Positions 11,330-20,399 of a stretch of 31,898 nt of DNA are shown here, in pieces. Each line of letters opens with the position of its first letter. The first letter of the stretch is position 1. The DNA comes from Russula earlei. Its lineage: Eukaryota; Basidiomycota; Agaricomycetes; Russulales; Russulaceae. The notes beneath the pieces were generated by a model. It was given only the letters and a program-made list of their open reading frames with translations, was not told the origin of the DNA and searched no databases. Position numbers and translations under genes: made by a program. The DNA is taken from positions 1 to 31,898 of the forward strand of contig JAGFNK010000590.1 in assembly GCA_025769875.1 (NCBI GenBank), in the 5' to 3' direction.

Positions 11330-13181
11330 TTAAGACAAGTTAATTGTCATACCGTCGACACAGTGTGATTTTGCCATGTCTAGGACTGTTTGGAAATTGC
11401 AGTGTCCAAGTCGTCGATGCCACGTTTCAACATCTGGGACGCGGGATGACAGCAACGCGCGTTGAGGTTGAAGGGCATCGAGTTCGTATAGGTTTCGCGT
11501 GGGTGAAAGATGACCTGTGAATAGGGTGTTTCCCGTGTGGTCAGTCACCCAGCAACAAACGCAATCGAAGTGAGCAGTGTAGTTTCCCGCACGGCTAAGA
11601 CAAATAATGGAGATCAGACGGATGGTGGCAGATGGGATATAGAGTGTGTTGTGTAAATGGAGTACAGAACCGTCCTTAGTCATGAATTGTACGGTGCCGA
11701 CACCGATGGCTTGGACCTGGGACCCACCGAGTCCCGTTACAGGATGAGGAGTCGTCAGATGAATGGAAACAAAGTCAGAGCGGGAGGGGGAAATGTGGCA
11801 CGTGGCGCCTGTGTCGAGGATAAAAGGTGCATTTTGGACCGGGGAGTCCTCTAGTGCCCAGGACGAGCGAGGTCCGGCGCGGGTGGTTTCGTCCGAGGTG
11901 TGGAGGGACCAGTCGAGTGAAGTAGATTGTGGTACAGGTGAGGTGGTTGGGTCACTCAATGCAACGAATGTGTGATATTCAAAGTCATCACCAGCGGACA
12001 GTAAAAGCGGGTCAGCGGGTGTTGAGGGGGCGTAAGACATGATGTCACTTGTCATGGGGTTTGGCAGCATAGGCGAAGACATGGAAGGGTTATCAGTGGG
12101 CGGCGGCGAGGCGTAGTAAGTGACGCCATTGATGGTTAAATTGGGCAAAGGGGGTGGGGCGTCCATGACAGAGGATGTTGTGTCAGAGGACATGTGGGCT
12201 GCATGCTGTCGAGCGGAAGTTCCCTGGTTTTGCAAGCGCGCGAATGCGAGCCGCTGGGCATTTCGTGCCTCATCGATGGAACGACCAGCCATTTTGCCGC
12301 CAGGTTTAATGCAGAAGTCAGAAAGGTGACCCAACTGTTTGCAATGAGAGCATAACGGTCTCGGTCGCGTGGAGGTGGGGCGCGTGGCTGACGTTGGGAA
12401 AGCTGTGGGCTGTATAGCACCCTGTGAAGTTCGTTTTCTGATAAGGGACTCTTCACTTTGAAGACGTTGAATAAGCATGGCCGATGAGAAGCTGGGTTCG
12501 TTGGCAAGGGACTGGATTGTGGATTGGAGGTGGTGGAAGTCGTCGCTGAGGGAATTGATGATGAGCACCGATAATAGCTTGTCGGTATCGATAGGTCCCA
12601 TGTTGATGATTTGTCTGTGAAGTTGGCAAATTTCAAACAGGGTGGTGCTGATGGGAGTGTTTAAGACGAAGCGAATGTCGAGTGCCTTTTTCAAGGTGAG
12701 GACCTGTGTGTACAGTCCTAGCTTTTCATGCCTTTGTCTCAGCGTTTCGTAGACTTCGTGAGAAGATGCAGTGCGGACTTTATCGCCGAGGAATTCATAT
12801 TCAATGGGGCTGATGTGGCAGAGGATGAATGTCTGCAAGGAGACGTCGTTGCTTGACCAGATCCAGTGAGCTTTGGCATGAGTTGCAATGTCAGGGGCGA
12901 GGAAGGGTGCCTTCCAGCCAGTGTTTGAATCCTTGACCATACGTGACGAGGCAGAGATGCTTGTCCCATTCAGACCAGTTGGCTTTGTCAAGATCGAGAA
13001 TGAGATGCGCAGGCCAGTTGTTGTCCGAGAGGAAACGTTCAGTGAGCGTGACCTCGTTGTGGGAGGGATCAAGGATAACAGGTGGGGTATTGGCCACAGT
13101 GGGCAGTGATGTAGTATGTATGGGAGTGGAGATAGGTACGGGGGTATTACTCATAACGGTAGGTACCAGGTTATTATCCAT
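11330..13181 (-). pseudogene. gag: Copia gag-protease part, copy B (frameshift and stop)
   Basis: Starts at ATG 13181 (MDNNLVPTVMSN), which supplies the N-terminus missing in copy A. After about 96 codons a run of four G (12894-12897; copy A has three at the matching site) shifts the frame. The correct frame then continues through the UBN2-type gag region, CCHC knuckle CSHCKQLGHLSDFC, protease FILDTGATCHI and WHRRLGHCNF to TAA 11332-11330. Compared with copy A it has C for R in the FILRHI segment and a few V/I exchanges. A functional relative would presumably carry a sense codon at the TAA. Confidence 0.88.
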
Positions 13182-13258
13182 AGCGAGACTGACGTGGAAA
13201 TATGGGAGGAAAGGGACGTGTAAATATGGTACACGAAAGGAGGACGGTGTTTGAAGCT

Positions 13259-13508
13259 GAAGGAGACTAAGACGATGAAAGGATTACCGAAGGGGATATG
13301 CACAGTCTAATGGAGTGAGAACAGGAGAAAAGACGGAACGTGATGATGATAACAACAGGATGGACGAGAGTGGCAAATGGGGAGAAGGAGACTAAGACAA
13401 TGAAAGGATTACCGAAGGGGATATGCACAGTCTAATGGAGTGAGAACAGGAGAAAAGGCGGAACGTGATGATGATAACAACAGGATGGACGAGAGTGGCG
13501 AATGGGGA
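13259..13508 (-). repeat. Tandem 125-bp repeat in the copia leader
   Basis: Two head-to-tail units of 125 bp (13259-13383 and 13384-13508), each beginning GAAGGAGACTAAGAC on the plus strand. They differ at three positions, all G/A. They lie in the untranslated leader between the primer site and gag. A shorter near-duplication containing GACGCGGGAAGTGAGGCGTC occurs twice just beyond (about 13577-13596 and 13655-13674). Confidence 0.92.
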
Positions 13509-13801
13509 GATGATGATAATGGGAGGCTGTATGAGAGTGATCGGGATCAATGTCTATGAAAGAATCGAAGTTGATATGACGCGGGAAGTGAGGCGTCGGT
13601 ATGAATGAATTGGACGTGGAATACAGGCGTCGTGAAGTTGATATGTTGATGATACGACGCGGGAAGTGAGGCGTCCTAAGTGTCACAATAAAGTGTTGAG
13701 GGGTAGACCGCCAGATGAAGTGAGAAGAGTAGGAGTGATTGGGAGTCGATCGGAGACGACGATGATGGGGAATGTAGTTGGCGGTTTCGAATCACAGCTC
13801 A

Positions 13802-13813
13802 GGGCCCATAACC
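13802..13813 (-). promoter_or_regulatory. Primer binding site, half-tRNA(iMet) type
   Basis: In element sense GGTTATGGGCCC follows directly on the LTR end CCAATA. It is complementary to GGGCCCATAACC, which carries the CAT anticodon and the GGG stem typical of initiator tRNA-Met. Drosophila copia is known to prime from a cleaved half of this tRNA at a site of the same form. Position and sequence both support the call; the host tRNA is not in the window. Confidence 0.8.
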
Positions 13814-13943
13814 TATTGGCAGATAGGTAGTGGTAGTGATTAAGTTGTTATTGTACCGTACAAGTAGGGCCTTAACCCTATATACATACATTTGGAATGT
13901 GTATCTATCTATGGTTATGACGTTGAACTACTGAACTCTAATA
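13814..13943 (-). repeat. 5' LTR of copy B
   Basis: 130 bp. In element sense it runs from TATTAGAG to CTGCCAATA, so its ends form a short inverted repeat (TATT/AATA) and lack the usual TG...CA. It contains a TATA-like GTATATAGG. On the right it touches the 164-bp direct repeat without an intervening short target duplication. Confidence 0.9.
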
Positions 13944-14107
13944 GCGCGGCGGGCCCATGCAGGACGGCACCTAGGTATACTCCTCGGAGGTGACCCCGGT
14001 GGGGAACACCTGCGTTGATAGAAGCATTTGCTGCCCAGCGGCACAGATGTTTCTCCATCGTCGTTGAGACCATGGCCCTTGCTGCACGAGCGGAACCAAT
14101 GCATAAC
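13944..14107 (+). repeat. 164-bp perfect direct repeat, right copy
   Basis: Identical to 4325-4488. On the right it continues into the 3' flank of the Ebp1-like pseudogene, so this copy joined to 14108 (or equivalently the left copy joined to 14108) gives the uninterrupted target. The inserted material is therefore 9455 bp plus one repeat copy. Confidence 0.95.
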
Positions 14108-15358
14108 TTTGCGCACCTTACTCATGCTCGCAGGCATTCTATGCCAAATGGTGTCGGGGGCGTGTGGCACTTGTCGCCGAGCGTGACCTGCTCGTCAGAT
14201 GAAGGAAGCACTGGACGTGACTGGTGGTCTGACGGTTCGCGTGAAGATTCCTTCTCGCGAGATGGCGTCTCTGGATCGCGCGCTGAGCTGCAACCAGAGC
14301 GGGCTTTGATGGTGCGCGTGAGGGCTCGACCATAACGCTCAGTGCGCTGCGACGACTCTTCTGAGCTCCTTCTCCGTCCTTACCAGCTCCGGATTGTACC
14401 ATACCGGCGGGTGCGTCAATAACGAAGGACCACCAGGGAGCAGAGCACTCGTAAAATGGAAAGCGGCAACGAAAGTGTTCGGTGGTGTATATCTATATCT
14501 CCTTATCAACATCCGGCATTCAACGTGACGGGCGTGGGAGGAGACGCACACTACTTCATAGGGCTTGACCAGACTATGTTGCACAGCCGCTTGCAGTCCC
14601 ATCCGTGCACGCTTCTCGTCGTCCAGTACACACACATTGAATGGGAACGGACCCGCTTTTTTCTGCACCTCTGAGAATACCGCACGTGACGTTTTCATCT
14701 TGAGTTGATACGATACCATATGGTCGCGCTGGTAGATCATCGTTCGCGATTCTTCCAACCGAGCCTGTACCACATCAAGTTGAAGATATAGCGAAACCTT
14801 AAAACGAGTGATCTCACCTTGCCATCCTCCCCCGATGACACCAGGACGTCGATCCCGTACACCTCACCCTCAGCAAATGTGACCGTTTCGAAATCTCTCT
14901 TTTGTCCCTTGCCCGGATAGAGGATGATGCTTTTCTTCCCGTCAATCACGTTTTGCGTCTGCAGGCATGAGAGCATGCCTATGGCATTCCGCGAAATCAT
15001 GTCTATTAGACCAATGGCTCTTCGCCCGGTCCCAAGGGTGGTACGGGGAGGGCAGGAAACGCGAAACGAAAAACGCACCTTCGACGGGCTTGCAGTCCCA
15101 CGCCGCCGCCACCTTACTCACCGCCTCCGTAACCTGCCAATTCTTGTTGCCCACGCGCACGAGACGCATCGCGACCTCCGCAGCCGACCACACCGGCCTG
15201 TCATGGGGCTCTCTGGCGTCGCCCCGACGACGATCGTCTCGGCCGCGATCGCCGCGAAGCCGTCGATGTGTGCGCCCAGGTGCAGCTTCACCACGTCGAC
15301 CTTGGCGAGCCTCTGTGCCAATAGTGGATCCGAGCTGCGTGTGCGTGAGGAGGAGAAC

Positions 15359-15370
15359 GGGGGGGGGGGG
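15359..15370 (+). repeat. G12 homopolymer
   Basis: Twelve G in a row, i.e. a C tract in an intron of the minus-strand Ebp1-like pseudogene (intron 15335-15406). Its length is prone to sequencing and replication slippage. Confidence 0.9.
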
Positions 15371-15579
15371 AACAAAAGAGTGAGAAAAATAAAAGAGACG
15401 CACGACAGTGGCGAAAAGTGCGCGACGCAGTTGTTCACCAACATAGACGTCGGGAAAGCGAGTCCTGCATCAACACAAACGGGAGAGAGAGAAAATCAAC
15501 AAAGAAAAAAAAAAACGAAGGAAAGGCGGTTTGAATGGGGACGGACAATCAATTCACAGGGTTTTCGCGCAGGAGGGGA

Positions 15580-15594
15580 GGGGGGGGGGGGGGG
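15580..15594 (+). repeat. G15 homopolymer
   Basis: Fifteen G in a row, preceded by GGAGGGGA; on the minus strand a C/T tract near the donor of the 15465-15616 intron of the Ebp1-like pseudogene. Confidence 0.9.
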
Positions 15595-15830
15595 TTCTGG
15601 GAGGGACTGCACGAACCTTTGGAGACCTTGACTCCCTTCACGGACTTGTTGTACACGGCTGCGGTTCCCTCTTCGATAAGTTTGTCGCCCTCGACGCAGA
15701 GATCAAGGATGCTTGCGCCCTCAACGATCAATTCGACAAGCCTCTTCACCGCGACATTGACGATGTCGGTGCGGCGCACCTTTGTCCGGACTGAGCAGTG
15801 ATGTCTGGGTGGTAGAAGCTTCGACCGTTG

Positions 15831-16289
15831 GACTAGTAGTGGGGGATGGAGTAACCTGTAACGTTGATGGGCGGCGAGAGGTCAACCCTGAGATCTTTGA
15901 GATGGTAGTGTACAGCGAGTTTGCCACCAAGCTTTCTGATGGGACGCGGGCAGCTTGGGCAGGAGACAGTGCAGAGCCACGAGCTGCTTATGTGTTGGAG
16001 ATTGGTTCAGTTTTTCCAACCGTCGTACCCCCTCCCCTCTCTACCTGCATCTCTGATTACTGTTCTTTTAGCCATTCATGAGCAGTTTTTCCCACTACTA
16101 TCAGTTATGGGGTACTTGGCACTGTATCACCATCTCGGTGGTCACAAATGTCACGAATATTACTCAGAAAACACTGGATGGACCTCCAGTTTTCTTTGCT
16201 AGAATGACATTAATAGCACTCAATAGTATAACTACAAATCTTTGAATGGAGTTGTTCAAGCAGATACAGGGAAAAATGAAATTGCTGAG
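15831..16289. other. Intergenic, nothing recognised
   Basis: This is the 5' side of the Ebp1-like pseudogene. Short open frames exist on both strands, but none shows a motif I recognise. The first Ebp1 exon and promoter may have lain here, since no convincing ATG precedes the SLLSPD segment. Confidence 0.4.
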
Positions 16290-16395
16290 GCCCCTTTTAC
16301 CAACCGAGAATTCTTGAATCTTGAACTTGAACTTGGATTTCGGGATTTTCCAGGAGTGACAGGAGTGACAGGAGTGATGTAAGTGATATGATGTA
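16290..16395 (-). repeat. Dispersed repeat, copy 2 (inverted relative to copy 1)
   Basis: Reverse complement of the 1893-2012 repeat: AACCGAGAATTCTTGAA, then AACTTGAACTTGGATTTCGG, GATTTTCC and three AGGAGTGAC units. It ends about 15 bp from the left arm of the inverted-repeat element. Confidence 0.65.
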
Positions 16396-16410
16396 TATAA
16401 TAAATTATTT

Positions 16411-16757
16411 GCCGTTTTCAGTGCACTTGGCGGAGTTTGAATTCCACCCAAATCGGCACAGAAAACCCTCTCAAACGTGCGGGGCAAATATCTCCCTCAA
16501 AACAGCTTCAATTCACATCAAACTTATTGTCCCTGAATCGCCTGAATGAGGGCTAGGCAGCCCCATTGTTTTCATGAGATTTGAGTGAGAATTGGTGGAG
16601 CTGGACTCAAGCCACCTCCACATGTGTATTAGATGAATTACAACTCAAAATCATGGTCTATATCTATTATTTTTCCCTCATGTTGTACCCATGGGCTGTC
16701 TTGAGGCAGCCCCATAGTGTTTTTGACTCAAGCGTTGTGGTGTGCAACATCGTTTCC
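16411..16757 (+). repeat. Left inverted arm
   Basis: Matches the reverse complement of 19285-19630. The inner 209 bp (16524-16732) are identical to 19310-19518, while the outer ~110 bp carry many substitutions. GGCAGCCCCAT occurs twice (about 16557 and 16705). Confidence 0.9.
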
Positions 16758-18158
16758 CTCATATCATATGACAGTAGCACGGTCATGTGCTGGGAAGGAG
16801 CCCCCCCAGGAAGTGCACACCTGAGCCCATGGGGCGGTGAAGTGTGTCCAAGAATGCAGAATGACTTCATAAGACTCAAGTTCCAAAGAGGAGGAGCACC
16901 TAGCGGGAACGCAAGAACACGTTTGTTCATTCGACTGCACTCAGGTTCACACAGATGATAAGGGAACAACAGGGCAACTTTATTCAACATGGTAGCAGAT
17001 ACAGGTTAGAACTAAGGCTAAGGGACAGGAAAAGCACAAAAGACAGGCATATGAAATGAAATCTAGACGTGAGAAGGGGACCGAAGCTGGACAACACGAG
17101 GTATCGAGTCGTGGTCTCCAGCGACTGTGGTAGTGGCGTGTGGCGATTTGTGAAGGATGGCCGAGGCCAGGTGTGGTGACGAGGGGTGTGGTCGAGTCAT
17201 GACACGAGGAGGGGGAGACGATGCAAAGGAGAGGCTGGAGGGGGGATAGGGAGAGTGCTGGTGGGTGGTCGCTTGGGCGCTGATGGTGCTGCCGAACGCG
17301 ATTGCGGGTAGGATGATTGGAGAACTTGGATGGCAGATGCAAGGTAGAGGAGCGAGGGGGCGTGGAAGTGGAAAGGGAGAGGGAAGACGGCAGCAGGCTG
17401 GGAAATGGACGCATAGGCGGTGTGCAGATCTCTGACTAACAAAATGAGAGTCTAGTAAAAAAGGGGAGAAAAGCATACTGAAATGTACAGTAGCAACACC
17501 GTCCGATGGCAACGAAGACGGCAGCATGGTACGGGGCTCTTCGGCTGTGCGTTGGGACTTGTCGGTGCATGGTGAAGGTGGGGGCGTTGAGGGCGAGGGC
17601 ATGTGGCGGTTGATGGGGGCAAGGGTGGCGTGCTGGCGGCGACGATGATGATGATGTGAGGACGAAGAGGAGATGGCACGAAAGGAATACGCACATATGT
17701 GCTCTTGTAAGCGATTTGTGGCCAGCCATATAGCTGTGTGGGTGAGTCAACATCGAGGCCATGCACCTTTGCGACAATTTTGCATGTCTTGTGGTCTGTG
17801 CATTTGTGCTGTAGTGAGTTCCCAGGCTTCTGCATTTACATAGGCATAGGACTCTTCCTCCCCATCCTCATCAATAGCAGGAAGGGATGTCTTGGAAGCC
17901 TGAGCTCATGGTTGTGATCGCTTCGGTCGAGTGGGAGTGCCTGAGCTGTCACTTTCATTTCCACCAGTTTTGTTTCGGGCAGCCTTCCTTTGGCCAGTAG
18001 TACGTGTCGGTGCAGGCTGGCATTTTGAAGCACGTTGCTTCGAGCCCATGAGGGTTTAGGGGGTTGAAATGGAGGGGTAGAGCAAGGTATGGTGAGCAGC
18101 TCTGGGGAGGGAAGAACGCCCTGTCGTCGTCCTGGAGTAGGAGTGGACAGGTGGACGG
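16758..18158. other. Interior of the inverted-repeat element, no gene recognised
   Basis: GC-rich DNA with biased composition. The minus strand has fragments that read like protein (around 17770-18050: RTTGQRKAARNKTGGNESD, then an acidic DEDGEEESYAYVNAEAWE), interrupted by stops and frame changes. This may be a decayed gene, but I do not recognise the family. Confidence 0.35.
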
Positions 18159-19157
18159 TTGATGAATAAGCCACACAACTCTTTACGGACTGTCTCATCC
18201 GTTGCCACAGTAGCCTCAGTCGTGCCAGCCGCCGACTTCGCATCAGTCTCCGTCTTAGCCTCGCCCATACTTGTCAGTTCAGCCCAGTCTGTCATAGCAC
18301 CAGCATCGCCAGCCGCCGCCGTCTCCACCCTGCCCTCAGCCTCAGCCTTCTCAGTCTCAGCCACCGCCACCGCGCCCCTAGTTTTGCCAGCCGTCTCCAT
18401 CACCCCAGCTTCAGATCAGTCAACCGCCGCCACCGCGCTCTTAGCCTTGCCAGCCGCCTTAGTCTCATCAGCCACCGCCGTAGCCTCAGCCTCAGCCTCA
18501 GCCACCGACGTCTTAGCGCCACATGCCGCCGCCTCCACCACTGTCTCACAAGCCACCGCCGCCACGCCCTTGTCAGCCACAGCCGCCATCACCCCTGCGT
18601 TTCCCTCAGTCGTCGCCTCCGCCCCATCCGCCTCCACCGTCGCACCAGCTCAGTCCGCTGCCACCTTCTCAGTCTCAGCCTCAGTCTTCTCAGTCACAGC
18701 CACCGCTTTAGTAGTTTCACGCAACACCAGCACCACCGCACCATTGCAACCCCTTGCCACCAGCACCACCCCAGAAGACCAAGAAGGCCTCGGCCACGAA
18801 CTTAGCCATGACACGCCACAACAGGAGCAGGAGCCGCCGCAGGAGAAGCAGTCGCCGACGCCAACAGCACACCACATGCCGCCTCCCACGCCGCCTCCCC
18901 ATCTGTTCGCGTGCTCTCACCCACATCTGCTGCCGACACCTGCAGTGGAGACGACCCCGCCACCGCCGCCGCAAGATGACAGATCCCACCCCCGCGCAAG
19001 CCGCCCCATGCATCCTCTTTCTCAAGTCCTTGCCACCTACATCTCTATCTATGAACTCACGCTCACCACCTACGCCTTCGCTCCTCGTCCACGCCTGCTG
19101 CCACCACCTGCAATGGAGATGACTCCTGTATATAAAAACACCCTAGCTACTCTGTAG
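18159..19157 (+). other. Low-complexity open frame, probably not a gene
   Basis: A 332-codon frame, very rich in Ala, Ser, Thr, Val and later Pro, Gln and His, made of quasi-repeats (GCCACCGCC, CTCAGCCTCAG). Neighbouring frames on both strands are also open for long stretches, as expected for repetitive GC-rich DNA. No signal peptide, domain or conserved motif is visible. A TATA-like GTATATAAAAACACC (about 19128-19142) lies at its end. Part resembles the tract at 3.74-3.89 kb in reverse orientation. Confidence 0.2.
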
Positions 19158-19284
19158 TAGAAAGAGTTCAGAATAGGACCCCTCTTTGCAACCCACTCCT
19201 CTCTGTCTGTGAAAAACAAGAAGGATGGTCAGAATCAAGAGGCGAGAGGGGTGATGAGTGGCTGGCTGCGACTCCAATTGCACT

Positions 19285-19630
19285 GGAAATAACGTTGCAC
19301 ACCACAACACTTGAGTCAAAAACACTATGGGGCTGCCTCAAGACAGCCCATGGGTACAACATGAGGGAAAAATAATAGATATAGACCATGATTTTGAGTT
19401 GTAATTCATCTAATACACATGTGGAGGTGGCTTGAGTCCAGCTCCACCAATTCTCACTCAAATCTCATGAAAACAATGGGGCTGCCTAGCCCTCATTCAG
19501 GCGATTCAGGGACAATAAATTTCATATGAATTGAAGCTGTTTTGAGGGAGATATTCATCCCGCATGTTTGAGGGGGTTTCTGCACCAATTTGGGTGGAAT
19601 TCAAGCTCCGCCAAGTGTGCTGAAAACGGC
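19285..19630 (-). repeat. Right inverted arm
   Basis: Inverted partner of 16411-16757. Several of the differences between arms are C/T or G/A at CpG sites (e.g. AAGCGTTG versus AAGTGTTG). Confidence 0.9.
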
Positions 19631-19833
19631 AATAAGTGTATATGATCCCCCTGGTGATTCGGGGCGACTCATGTTGCATCTTAGGTTACATAACTTGGGA
19701 ACTGAGCTGCCCTCTCTTAAGCATTTGACTAAGTTCTAATTGTTTGGGTTGACATATTTACAATAATGCGATGCATGAGGAGAGGGCAACAAATCAATCA
19801 ATTGTTTTAAAATAATTTGTAATCTGAGCTGAG

Positions 19834-19880
19834 TCAATTCAGTGGTCAACATATTTCACCTTTATTGACCACTGAGTTGA
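19834..19880. repeat. 16-bp inverted repeat
   Basis: TCAATTCAGTGGTCAA (19834-19849) and TTGACCACTGAGTTGA (19865-19880) are inverted copies with one mismatch and a 15-bp AT-rich spacer. They sit exactly at the 5' edge of the F-box fragment, so they may mark an element end or an excision scar. Confidence 0.7.
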
Positions 19881-20399
19881 GTTTTAGTGGACTGGACTTA
19901 TCCATTCCTGTCCGTCGTGTGAAGCTGAGCTTGTTCGACCTGCCCCTCGACATTCTCTCCGAGATCCTCACTCACCTCGACCACCTCTCCATCCTCCGAT
20001 CTTCTGCTGTGCGCCTTCCTCACTCCCACACTCACTTACCTCTTTAGGTTTGCAAGCAGTTCCACGCCCTCGTCACCTCCTCCCTCCTCCAATACCGCAT
20101 CGAGCTAGCGGCAGACGGGCTCGTCGATGGACCACCGGGCGGACCTGCCTCGACGACGGCGGCACGAATGGAGCTCTTGCTGGAGCGGCGCGCCGCCTGG
20201 CGAGCCCTGCGCCCCAGCCGACGAGCCGCGGTGGCGCTAGCGGGGCATTGCCACGCGTACGAGCTCGTGGGGGGCCTGTTCGCCAAGCCGCTCGAGGAGT
20301 TCGGCGCGGCGCGCAGGCTCGTCGCCTCGTGGTTGCCGAGCAACGCGGCGGGTGAGACGCGCCTCGTCGTGGACGACCTCGGCGTGCGCATCGATCTGC
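19868..20399 (+). pseudogene. F-box protein fragment
   Basis: The F-box motif LSLFDLPLDILSEILTHLDHLSILRSSAVCKQFHALV is spread over two exons, with a 39-bp intron 20009-20047 spliced at SSA|VCKQF. An Ala/Arg-rich region follows (AARMELLLERRAAWRALRPS, then LVASWLPSNAAGETRLVVDD). F-box proteins link substrates to SCF ubiquitin ligases through Skp1. No ATG precedes the F-box in frame: the 5' end is cut at the inverted repeat. The 3' end is lost after GVRIDLHS, where hAT sequence begins in another frame. It is a fragment of a larger gene, truncated on both sides. Confidence 0.75.

Larger units (their letters stand above)
7891..13943 (-). mobile_element. Ty1/copia retrotransposon, full-length copy B
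   Basis: A 6.05-kb element read on the minus strand: 5' LTR 13943-13814, primer site 13813-13802, leader, gag-protease, integrase, RT, RNase H, polypurine tract 8028-8019, 3' LTR 8018-7891. The order gag-PR-IN-RT-RH defines the copia superfamily. The LTRs are only about 130 bp, short for the superfamily, and differ at two positions. The coding part is broken by an extra base in gag (12894-12897) and a TAA (11330-11332). No short target duplication is visible: the right flank is the 164-bp repeat and the left flank is copy A. Confidence 0.92.
14339..15830 (-). pseudogene. Ebp1/PA2G4-like (aminopeptidase-fold) gene, decayed
   Basis: Homologue of PA2G4/Ebp1, a methionine-aminopeptidase-fold protein without peptidase activity that binds ribosomes and nucleic acid. 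Exons on the minus strand: about 15794-15617 (VKRLVELIVEGASILDLC), 15464-15407 (FPTSMLVNNCVAHFSPL), 15334-15079 (VDVVKLHLGAHIDGFAAI ... AAAWDCKPVEG), 14978-14818 (LSCLQTQNVIDGKKSI ... YGIDVLVSSGEDGK), 14764-14550 (YQLKMKTSRAVFSEVQ) and 14492-14339. All five introns between them splice in phase, so this is not a retrocopy. Breaks: near 15785-15795 a few bases are missing between SLLSPD and TKVRR; near 15191-15193 about 19 bases are gone between MTGR and AAEVAMRL, shifting the frame; the C-terminus after EKEL goes out of frame and loses the Lys-rich tail. Intron C-tracts are noted separately. Confidence 0.8.
16411..19630. mobile_element. 3.2-kb element with long inverted terminal arms
   Basis: Two arms of about 346 bp in opposite orientation (16411-16757 and 19285-19630) enclose 2.5 kb. 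The outer ends read GCCGTTTTCA and TGAAAACGGC. I found no transposase inside, so it is probably a non-autonomous DNA transposon or foldback element. The flanks are AT-rich (ATTATTT | AATAAGTG) and a target duplication is not clear. Alternatively, two independent insertions of one short repeat flank unrelated DNA. Confidence 0.6.
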
